DNA of 64,000 nucleotides from contig OX419757.1 in NCBI GenBank assembly GCA_948567375.1, positions 75,702,001-75,766,000 of the forward strand, in the 5' to 3' direction. This stretch comes from Lunularia cruciata. Lineage: Eukaryota; Streptophyta; Marchantiopsida; Lunulariales; Lunulariaceae. Made by a program: the position numbers and the translations under genes. Shown here one piece after another: positions 56,198 through 64,000 of this stretch (positions are counted from its first letter, which is position 1; the number at the start of each line of letters is the position of its first letter). The notes below the pieces were generated by a model. That model saw nothing but the letters and a program-made list of their open reading frames with translations, did not search any database and was not told the origin of the DNA.

Positions 56198-57880
56198 TTA
56201 AAAAGTCATGAGATTTTGAACTCCCATAACTGAAACTACCACCTTATCCATCACCCCTACTGGTCGAACTTGTTGCTTGTTTGCCATGCTCACCACAAAT
56301 GTTGAAGGTCTTGAGGGTATCATACCCAACTTCTTCATCAACCTTTCTGACATGGCATTCACTGCTGATCCTCCATCAACCAATGCATCCTTGATGTTGT
56401 GACCATTCACTCTCACATCAATCTTGGAGGCATATTCACAAGCCTCCCATGGTGTTGGCTTGGCATCCACCACCCCCATTGATACTGGAACTTTTGCTTT
56501 CTTCTTCTTTTTGCTCCTTGTAGAACTCAAACCACCTCTAAGCTCCTTTCTCAAGGTAGGGTTCAAAGCAATTAATTGGCCCACTGTGATGTTAGCCTTG
56601 TGACTACCAACATCCTCCAACACATTGTAGTTCCATTGTTGCTTTGAGATCAAGAAGTCCTCCATCCCCAACTTCTTCCTTGGAGTCTTTGTTGTTGATG
56701 GTGTTGAGGTGCGAGTGCTCCTAGTAGACATAGGAGTATCCTTGCTTGAAGTAAATCCTTGAGAAGAGTGAACATCCTCTGCAAAACGAGCTCTCTTCTT
56801 CTCTTGTGCCAAAAGCTCCAAATTAAGACCCTTGGAGTTTGAGCACTCTCCCTTCTCATACTTGCTCTCAACCACATCTATGGATGCTATCCCCTTACCT
56901 TTGTTGGGATTAGGAGCCACTTGGGTTTCACTACCTCCCTCTTTCCCTCTATTGGCTCCCTCATAACCCCTTCCTCCATGGTAAGTGGAATTTGGGCAAT
57001 TCCTTTGGATATGGCCTCTTCCTCCACAACCAAAACAATTTCTATCATTGAAATTGTTGGCTGGTTGGCCTCCTCTATATGGATAGTTTCCATAACTCCT
57101 AGGTCCTCTCCCTACATTCTGATCCACCTCTCTCTTCTCCCATAGTTGCACCACATTGATCTTGAGATCCGCAAGTTGTTCTGTGATGGTTTGGAGTGGA
57201 TCTTTTGGTGGAGGTGCAAGAATTGGAGCAACTACTACTTGTGGTGCAACTCTTGTCACCAAAGTATCAGAAGTTCCACCATACTTGTAGCCTTGAGGAG
57301 GATGCACAACCTCCTTCACCACCAAATCACTCTCATCCCCTTCCAAACTCTCCTCCATACGAATTGCGATCTTGATAGCTTCAACCTTGGAAGAAGGTTT
57401 CTCATATCTCACCTTGCTTCTAATTTGTGGTCTCAATCCTCCCACAAAATTCTTGGTGAGCATGGCCCCTATGCCAATCATTGTAGTCTCCACATCATCC
57501 CCACCCTTCCTCAACACTATGCGAAATCTGGACTCCAACTTTTCCACTCTTTCCACATAGACCCTCACTTTCTCTCCATCTCCTTGCTTGAGAAATGTAA
57601 CCTCACTCATCAATCTCTCATAACTCTCATCAGGAAGAAAGTTCTCAATGAGTGCTGAAGTCAAAGTCTCCCAAGACTCCTCTTCCTCCTCTCTCCTCTC
57701 TCTCTTTTGGTATTCTGACTCATACCATGTAAGTGCTGCATCCTCAAAGAAATCTGGTAATAATGAGGCCCACTCATTCTTCCTCCTCTCATTGTTTCCT
57801 ATGCAAGCTCTCTTGAAGTCTCTCACAAAGGCCTCCACATCTTCTCCATCCTTGCCAAAGAAAACCGGAAGTTTCCCCAT
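56198..57880 (-). CDS. Gypsy-B gag with start of protease (560 aa)
   Basis: Starts MGKLPVFFGKDGEDVEAFVR and carries a retrotransposon-gag capsid part (WASLLPDFFEDAALTWYES, LIENFLPDESYERLM). Then come a Gly/Asn-rich stretch, a CCHC zinc knuckle CFGCGGRGHIQRNC (~285), a Ser/Thr-rich segment and the protease active site ALVDGGSAVNAM (~505). The frame stops at TAA (56200-56198), in the middle of the protease fold: the next in-frame codons give VLKDSSYDLLLGRPWL. It assembles the cytoplasmic particle of the element. Confidence 0.93.
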   Translation of the reverse strand: MGKLPVFFGKDGEDVEAFVRDFKRACIGNNERRKNEWASLLPDFFEDAALTWYESEYQKRERREEEEESWETLTSALIENFLPDESYERLMSEVTFLKQGDGEKVRVYVERVEKLESRFRIVLRKGGDDVETTMIGIGAMLTKNFVGGLRPQIRSKVRYEKPSSKVEAIKIAIRMEESLEGDESDLVVKEVVHPPQGYKYGGTSDTLVTRVAPQVVVAPILAPPPKDPLQTITEQLADLKINVVQLWEKREVDQNVGRGPRSYGNYPYRGGQPANNFNDRNCFGCGGRGHIQRNCPNSTYHGGRGYEGANRGKEGGSETQVAPNPNKGKGIASIDVVESKYEKGECSNSKGLNLELLAQEKKRARFAEDVHSSQGFTSSKDTPMSTRSTRTSTPSTTKTPRKKLGMEDFLISKQQWNYNVLEDVGSHKANITVGQLIALNPTLRKELRGGLSSTRSKKKKKAKVPVSMGVVDAKPTPWEACEYASKIDVRVNGHNIKDALVDGGSAVNAMSERLMKKLGMIPSRPSTFVVSMANKQQVRPVGVMDKVVVSVMGVQNLMTF

Positions 57881-58115
57881 CTTAACCCCTCACTATCTTT
57901 CTTTTCTCTTAATTTTTTTTTTCTCTTTTCTTTTCTCTCACTCTATTACTAATAGAATATATACATGACTAACACCATCTGAGAATAATCCACTCTAGGG
58001 AACACAAAAGGTTCAGGTTGCTCCAAGATTTCTATAGCAACATCAAATCCTAGAGTGCATATTAATCTAACTCTCATGGATAGTTTATCCATAAATTGAA
58101 AGATCATCTCCATCA

Positions 58116-58589
58116 CTAATCTTGAGAACTAGCTGATGAAGGTGGTAGTATTTCTGTAGCTGTACTAAGACTCTCTCCAAGATCCTTCACCAAAGTTTCC
58201 AAAAGTGCTTTTACTCCACTACACTCATGTCCTTTTGGAAGTCCTTCAACTCCACAAACCTCACACAACTCCTTGGTCTTAGATCTTCTCCCTCCCAATC
58301 TTGGTGAAGAAGGTCCAACATGCAAACCCAAGTCAAGTAAGCCTCTCCTTTCCCTCAATCTCTTGCTCTCAAAGGTTAATGGACATGAACTTGCCTTATG
58401 TCCCTTCTCTCCACATAGAAAGCACTTAGACTCACTCTTTCCTCCAAGTGGTGTAGGTTTTTGGATCCTCTCAACACTCTCTTCAAATTCTATTGTAAAC
58501 TCTCTTTTCCTCAAATCCACCCCTACAATCACCTCAAACCCTTGGGGAACCTTGCATAATCTCAATTTCCACTCTTGATGACCCTCCAT
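58116..58589 (-). CDS. Extra zinc-knuckle ORF upstream of Gypsy-B gag (157 aa)
   Basis: Same strand as gag-pol, between the 5' LTR and gag. It starts MEGHQEWKLRLCKVPQGFEV. Near residue 55 is a CCHC knuckle CFLCGEKGHKASSCP; near residue 110 a second Cys/His cluster (CEVCGVEGLPKGHEC). The C-terminus has SGVKALLETLVKDLGESLST. A separate frame just upstream (58750-58562; VIKCGKFQRTVTYSLGDLSD) may be the 5' part of the same protein after a frameshift. I do not recognise the family. A gag duplicate, or a captured host zinc-finger fragment, is possible. Gypsy elements usually have no sense ORF here, although some Tat/Ogre elements carry an unrelated one. Confidence 0.6.
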   Translation of the reverse strand: MEGHQEWKLRLCKVPQGFEVIVGVDLRKREFTIEFEESVERIQKPTPLGGKSESKCFLCGEKGHKASSCPLTFESKRLRERRGLLDLGLHVGPSSPRLGGRRSKTKELCEVCGVEGLPKGHECSGVKALLETLVKDLGESLSTATEILPPSSASSQD

Positions 58590-59427
58590 GTTCCCAAAGA
58601 TGAATCTAAACACTCAAACATGCTTTTTGTTGATCTCAAACTTCTCATGCATGAGATCTCCACTCTGCAGAATTGACCCTTCCTCACAATGTCACTCAAA
58701 TCTCCCAACGAATATGTCACAGTCCTCTGAAATTTTCCACATTTGATCACAACTCTAGGGCGTCCCTCCCTGCAAAATTTTAGATCTTTTCATTGAGCGA
58801 TTTGGCCTAGACACCTTTCTATTCAGCACCCATATTTCAGATTTGGTCTGAAAACCACCCCCCTCACTTCAAAAACTCATAACGCACTGCGCAAAAATGA
58901 TCTCTCTCTAATTTTTGTGGCAGCAGGTAGGCTACAATGCACTGAATTTTCTTGGAAATTTTCAAGACAATTCACTAAAAATTGAAGAAATGGCAGACTC
59001 TGTACAATTTTCCAGAGAGCATGCAGTTGCGGGAGCACTTTACCCTATCAACTTTCAAAAATTCTAGCCCAGTGCGCATAGAAGCTCTCTCAATAATTTC
59101 AAGTGTGCTAACTGAAAGATAACCCAAGCTATCATGTGTAGAAATCTCAAGTCCAGATCTCAAACTTGAGATTTTGCCCAAAATCACCTTAATCCCCAAA
59201 ATCTGCAATCCACCTCACACAATCTCTCCAATTCCTCTCATGTGTACAAGATGTACAAAATCACCTCAAAGACATCATAATGAACTACAGGGTATACAAA
59301 TGGATCTTGGTTCTCTAACATAAGTTCAGCCCTCTCCTCTCCTAATGTTCTCTCCAAGTGAGCTCTCATAGCCTCCTTCTGCCTAATGTAGAATTGGACG
59401 CGGAACATTATCTTGCCTTCTAGAGAG

Positions 59428-59444
59428 GTCCCGGCAACGGAACC
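59428..59444 (-). promoter_or_regulatory. Gypsy-B primer-binding site (tRNA-Asp-like)
   Basis: On the - strand TGGTTCCGTTGCCGGGAC begins about 7 nt after the 5' LTR. It resembles the TGGCGCCGTTGCCGGGGA site used by several plant Gypsy elements with tRNA-Asp, but differs at several positions, so the actual tRNA is uncertain. Confidence 0.5.
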
Positions 59445-59451
59445 AAAAATG

Positions 59452-60128
59452 TGAGCCGGCCTGTCTCTCACTCAGGATGAACCTCTGATGGCTATTATGG
59501 TAGCGCACCATGGACTAAGAAGGCAAGGAACCCCAACTCCATCATACTCCTCCAAGGCTAACACTCCAAGACTCAAGACATTGCTCACTAGAGAACTCAA
59601 TGAGAGAGAGATAGTTGCAAATGAAAGGATGATGAGTACCTCCTCACCCCTTGTTTATAAACTTGTGAAATAGTTACGTACCAAAGTTACTAATTACCGT
59701 AGTAACTCAAGTTACTAGACTAAAAGTCAAGTAAAGTCAAAAAGTAGAAAGGAATATCCATTCACATGGGCATATTCCCCTTATCTTGACCCAACCACTA
59801 AAGCAAGGATTCCTTCACATGGGCTATCCTTGGACTAAAGAAGAATCCAAAACAAAAAGGCTTGCGGGCCCAAGAGTTCTCAACTCTTTCCCCAAAGCCA
59901 AACACCTAGGAATAATACCAAGTCAACACACTAAAATCCAAAATAGTGGTGCTCATCTTTTCTACTTCCTCTAAAGTAAGGTCCCATCTATCTTAGCTAT
60001 GACTAACTTTAGCTAACCATGACTAATATAGAACCATTCTTTATCTCTATATAAATAATATCTCTTAAGTACTTGTAATACCAAGCTAAATATCACAATA
60101 CCACACACATGCACAAATGGGTGTTACA
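59452..60128 (-). repeat. Gypsy-B 5' LTR
   Basis: Same 677-bp sequence as 52323-52999, by eye without differences. Between it and the extra ORF is a leader of about 860 nt with short open frames that show no domain. Confidence 0.94.
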
Positions 60129-61995
60129 GGACATGGGGAACTGCACAAGAGTTGGACTTTCAAGAATTGAAAGCCGCCTTGCTACATGTACCAATCTTGA
60201 AGTGGTATGACCCAAAACGTCCAATCAAGTTGGATATAGATGCATCAGGCGTAGCAATCGGAGCAGTCCTACAACAAGAGTGGCATGATGGATGGCATCC
60301 TATCACATATTTCTCTCGAAAGTTGTTACCAATAGAGCATAACTACCACACCACGAAACGAGAAGAGTTGGCCATTGTCTTGGCAACCAAGCATTGGAAG
60401 CACTATTTGAGCGAGAAGGCATTTGTGGTAGAGACAGACCACAAACCTCTAGTCTACCTCAAGATGCAGAAGGATCTATCTTGTTGCCAAATTCAATGGG
60501 CAAAGTGGCGACAACGCTTCAACATGACAATCACCTACTTTGAAGGTAAAAAGCAACTTGCAGATGCATTCACCCGCATGCCAATGGCAAACAACTTGGT
60601 GGTAGAGGTTTAGATTAACCCTAAATTTTGGCTAGAAATTCTGGCGGCTACAAAAACTGATCCACAGATTGTAGAAGGGCAATCATCCAAAGGCGTCAGA
60701 AGCACCCAAGGAATCAACTTTCGTGATGGCAGATTATAGATTCCAAATGTCCCAAAATTGCGCACCACCATCCTAGCAAAATGTCATGATTCGGCCATTG
60801 CAGGTCATGTTGGAATGGACGAGACCTTGGATACAATCTAGTGTCATTACTATTGGCCCAAGATGTGCAACGATGTGATGGACTACGTGCGCAGTTGCTT
60901 ACTTTGTCAACAGAACAAAGCTTCTAATCAAGCTCCTGCATGGCTACTACAACCTCTCCCTACTCCTACACAATGTTGGGAACAGGTGTGTATGGATCTC
61001 GTCTATGAATTACCCAAGACCACATCAGGATTTGACTCCATCGTGGTCTTTGTAGACCGGCTCAGCAAAATGATTCATGTATGCCCTACCACCAAGGAGG
61101 TGACCACTCCACAACTTGCTCAATTATACTTAGATGTAGTCTTCTCTCACCATGGCTTGTCTCGAGTACTCATCACCGATAGGGGTACTCAGTTCACCAA
61201 TTTGTTTTGGTGCACCCTCTTTGGTTTCTTCAAAACCAAGTTGGCCATGTCCACAGCTTACCACCCACAAACAGATGGACAAACCGAGCGGGCTAATTGC
61301 ACTATTGAAGACATGTTATATGGCTTCACCTTAGAAGAGCAAGAGAGGTGGGACACCCTACTCACGTTGGTAGAATTTTCTTACAACAATTTAGTGAATG
61401 CATCTACCCAGGTCACTCCGTTCTTCCTCATGTATGGTGAGCATCTATTCACACCTTCCAGCTTGATGAAGATCTGTCCGGTGGCTACCAAAGTCGATGC
61501 GGTAAATACATTTATTTCTAGAATCCAACAAGGGGTGGAGAGCGCTAAGCACAAATTATAGATTGCACCAAATCACCAAAAGCAATATGCTAATGCACAC
61601 CGTAGGCACATGGAGTTCAATGTTGGGGATCAGGTGTGGCTATCGACAACCAACCTCACATTAGTGGGACCTCGTAAACTCAGACCTCGTTTTATTGGGC
61701 CTTTCTCAATTCTCCGTCGAGTCAATGGCCTATCACCTTGAGCTACCACCACACATGAAGATCCATCTAGTGTTCCATGTTTCCCTACTACACAGATATG
61801 CTCCCCAATCAGGCTTGGGTCATTCCACACAAGATATTCGACCTTGTCCGACACTCGTTGATGGCAACAAGGAATATGAGGTGGAGCGTATTCTCCAAAA
61901 ATGCATGCATGGTACTCGTCATCCACGGGTGGATTATCTTGTCCAGTGGAGAGGTTACCCCTCTATGAAGCAACCTGGGAACCCATCGCCAATTT
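60129..61995 (+). pseudogene. Gypsy-A pol, second part: RNase H, integrase, chromodomain
   Basis: Continues Gypsy-A after Gypsy-B. RNase H 60152-60613 (IKLDIDASGVAIGAVLQQE, VVETDHKPLVYLK, ADAFTRMP). Integrase about 60760-61560: zinc motif with CLLCQQNKAS, QVCMDLVYELPKT, FVDRLSKMIHV, ITDRGTQFT, TAYHPQTDGQTERANCT. After a shift near 61730, a chromodomain at 61862-61980 (EVERILQKCMHGTRHPRVDY then LVQWRGYP) that would steer integration to methylated-histone chromatin. Stops at 60613, 60739, 60840 and 61560. Confidence 0.9.
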
Positions 61996-62075
61996 GACAC
62001 ATGCACCGGTGTTGGTACAAGCATTTGAGCAATAGTTGCACAACGAGGACGTTGTGTCTTAAAAGGAGGGAGGTT

Positions 62076-62819
62076 TGTATCAAGAGCTAGCCATATGATC
62101 TAGATGTGAAATTTGGTTTGGTAACATCTAGAATGATAGTATACATGATGCTCAAAATAGATCAGATAGAAGTATCACCAAAAGGGTACTTCTACGAATA
62201 GGGAAAAAAACCGAAATAGATTTGAAAACCTTGGAACCAATAGCTAGACATATGATTTGAAGGTGAGAATTGGGTTGGTAACATCTGGAAGGATGTTACA
62301 TAGGATGGACTGAATAGATCAGCAAGAGGTATCACCAAAAGGGGACTTCTACAAATAGAGTTGGAACCAAAATATGCCTGAAATCTTTGAAGGCAATTTT
62401 GGAGGCCTAAATAGATGAATTAGGCCTCAAAAATGTGCATGTGCCTTCCTCCCTTGACAAAGAAAAGGATGGCCTTCCCTCCCCTCTGCTTTGTCTCATC
62501 GAGAGCTTTCCAATGGTACCTCACCCACGTGATTCTGAGATTCCTACAAGAAGATTCCCTCCAGTCAAAGCTTGTTTGACCAACCAGATAGGACCAAGAC
62601 CGACATGTCACCCATCCAAGTAAGTAATCCAAGGGTGGAGCCTGCTGACATGTCACCTATCTATGTGCCTAATCCTATGGTGGAGCTTCATTGGAGGAGA
62701 TCCGCTTTACCTATATAATAAAGAGAAGGTGCTCCTTTGGGGCATCGGAGTTTGAGTGTGAAAGTGTGTGTTCCTCATGGTGTGATTCTCTTCAGGTCTC
62801 CTATCCTCAGAGTATTACA
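62076..62819 (+). repeat. Gypsy-A 3' LTR
   Basis: Starts TGTATCAAGAGCTAGCC and ends AGTATTACA, followed by AATAG, the same five bases that precede the 5' LTR at 48413-48417. Confidence 0.94.
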
Positions 62820-64000
62820 AATAGAAGGCCTTCCTTAAGGGAGAAGGTGTTGCTTTCTTTGTTGCATGTTGCAAGATGACCATATACCATCAGGAAGAAG
62901 GGATCTTGTTGTAGAATTGACCAAAATTCATTTTGGACCTTGGAGTCAATTGGCACCATTGTAATTGCCATCGTGATGAGAGGAAGAGACTTCAAATCAG
63001 GACGTCGTGATAGGGCATCAAGGATGATATGGGACCAACCTGGTTTGTACTCAAGTTTGATGTCAAACAATTGAAGTTGCTCCTCCCATCAATGATGTTG
63101 ACTCTTCATGTGTTCCAAGTGTAAAGTCTGCAATGATTTGTGATCAATTTTCATGGTCACTTGCTTCCCCAAGAGGTAATGCCTCCATACCTTGGTGGCA
63201 TATACCATTGCAAGTTGTTCTTGATCTCAAGTAGAGTCATTTCTTTTGGATGTATTTAGTCAGCAAGATACAAAGGCAATGACATGTAGTCCATCTAGGA
63301 ATTCCTATTGCAACACGGCTCCAATTGCAAAGTTAGAAGCATCAAAATCAACTACACAAGGTAGTTGAGGATCATATGGTTGAAGAATGGGTCTTAAGAC
63401 ACCATATGTTTCAACTTCTAGAATGCTTCTTTGTGCTTGGTAGTCCACTGAAAGCTTGAGTTCTTCCCCAAGAGGTCAGTCAATGGTGCAGCCACATGAG
63501 CATAATAATGGATGAATTGTCTAAAAAAACTGGGCAATCCATTAAATGCCCAAAATTTTGTAGCATCCTTTGGAGTAGGCTAATCAATAATGGCCTTGAT
63601 TTTCTCCTCTTCCATCTTGATCCCCTTTGATAGGTCTTGTGATCCAAGAAGGTAACTTCTTTTTGCCAAAAAGCATACTTCAACTTCTTGCGGTAAAATT
63701 TCTATTGTCATAGTCGTCTTAGGACTTCTCGCATGTGATTCATGTGTTTTGCTTCTATCTTATTATAGACTAAGATATCATCTAAGAACACCATCACGTA
63801 CCGGTCCAATAGGCCATCCAACACCCAATGCATTTCATCCATGAAGAGTGCTGGAGCATTACTAAGCCAAAAGGTAAAACTCTCCATTCAAAATGCCTCC
63901 CAATCAATGAGGATTTGCCAATAGCCGTTGCAAAGATCCAACTTGGAGAAGTATTGTGCCCCACTCAATTGATCAAGCAAGTCATTGATCCAAGGTAAGG
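62820..64000 (-). pseudogene. Gypsy-C, upstream part: RT and RNase H (runs off the right edge)
   Basis: Read from 64000 downwards. RT remnants include SKLDLCNGYWQ and [13 protein letters not shown] (about 63760-63820), a decayed connection (YAFWQKEVTFLDHK near 63650), then RNase H and its end (IKLEYKPGWSHIILDALSRRPDL, 63070-63000) and the spacer SKVQNEFWSILQQDPF up to the Gypsy-A insertion. Stops and shifts throughout. The integrase is found on the other side of Gypsy-A (48417-47765). Confidence 0.82.

Larger units (their letters stand above)
52323..60128 (-). mobile_element. Gypsy-B: young Gypsy element nested in Gypsy-A
   Basis: 7.8 kb on the - strand. LTRs 52323-52999 and 59452-60128, both 677 bp and identical as far as I can see by eye, so this is the most recent insertion in the window. 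Flanks are GGACTA on the left and GGACA on the right, a target duplication with one extra base. Removing the element rebuilds the Gypsy-A frame (KGKMWTWGTAQE). On the - strand the order is 5' LTR, leader with an extra zinc-knuckle ORF (58589-58116), gag (57880-56198), one in-frame stop, pol (56194-53048), 3' LTR. No chromodomain is visible at the end of pol. Confidence 0.95.
48418..62819 (+). mobile_element. Gypsy-A: chromodomain Gypsy element split by Gypsy-B
   Basis: LTRs 48418-49161 and 62076-62819 (744 bp each, TG...CA), with identical 5-bp flanks AATAG (48413-48417 and 62820-62824). Without Gypsy-B it is about 6.6 kb. Order is gag, protease, RT (interrupted at 52322), RNase H, integrase, chromodomain, the chromovirus layout. 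PBS TGGTATCAGAGC at 49163-49174 (3' end of initiator tRNA-Met), purine-rich tract AAAAGGAGGGAGG at 62061-62073. Coding frames carry several stops, so it is inactive. It sits inside Gypsy-C on the opposite strand. Confidence 0.95.

Noticed and set aside
57146-57658. 170-codon + strand frame
   Set aside because: Exact antisense of the conserved Gypsy-B gag, with no motif of its own.
58975-59471. Two 77-codon - strand frames in the Gypsy-B leader
   Set aside because: No domain, no zinc motif and no continuity with the extra ORF; probably untranslated leader.
1-64000. CRISPR arrays, bacterial operons or phage genes
   Set aside because: No regularly spaced short repeats of that kind. Spliced plant genes and LTR elements show the sequence is eukaryotic nuclear DNA.
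1-64000. tRNA and rRNA genes
   Set aside because: None recognised by eye. The tRNA-like matches at 14737, 25360, 49163 and 59428 are primer-binding sites of retrotransposons.

Overview
This is a nuclear window from a land plant, and most likely from a bryophyte. It has spliceosomal genes with short GT-AG introns, plant-type LTR retrotransposons and a plant lipoxygenase. The strongest taxonomic clue is a broken gene in which an alpha/beta-hydrolase (SERAC1-like) domain is followed on the same strand by an NB-ARC domain and then leucine-rich repeats. That hydrolase-NBS-LRR (HNL) order was described from Marchantia and other bryophytes. A liverwort-like genome is my best guess, inferred from this architecture and not from a database search.

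Layout. 1-3.26 kb: decayed Copia element (called Copia-0) with a small LINE tail inserted in it. 3.3-7.7 kb: mostly non-coding, with an AT palindrome, small tandem repeats and a 5'-truncated LINE. 7.7-11.3 kb: plastid-type lipoxygenase pseudogene. 12.9-28.1 kb: one HNL resistance-gene relic on the + strand, split by Copia-1 (14286-19484, + strand), by Copia-2 (20631-25846, - strand) and by a 54-bp LINE tail in the LRR part. 30.3-33.6 kb: an apparently intact M48 metallopeptidase gene (- strand), except that its first exon was not found. 35.9-39.4 kb: decayed full-length LINE with an N-terminal zinc finger. 40.5-42.6 kb: complete four-exon gene (- strand, 318 aa) for a START/VASt-like, tail-anchored protein. 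45.9-64 kb: a block of LTR retrotransposons.

The right-hand block is a three-level nest. Gypsy-C (- strand, runs off the right edge) is split by Gypsy-A (48418-62819, a chromodomain Gypsy, + strand) with a perfect AATAG target duplication. Gypsy-A is split in turn by Gypsy-B (52323-60128, - strand), whose two 677-bp LTRs look identical by eye. Removing the inserts restores the host reading frames at both junctions. The same holds for Copia-2 in the resistance gene.

Only two cellular genes look functional: the M48 peptidase and the START/VASt-like protein. The lipoxygenase and the HNL gene are relics. The most notable observations are: the HNL gene with its stacked insertions; Copia elements whose primer-binding site matches the anticodon arm of initiator tRNA-Met and contains the gag-pol ATG; a young Gypsy element with an extra zinc-knuckle ORF upstream of gag and a single in-frame stop inside its protease; and a lipoxygenase relic in which an iron-ligand histidine is asparagine.
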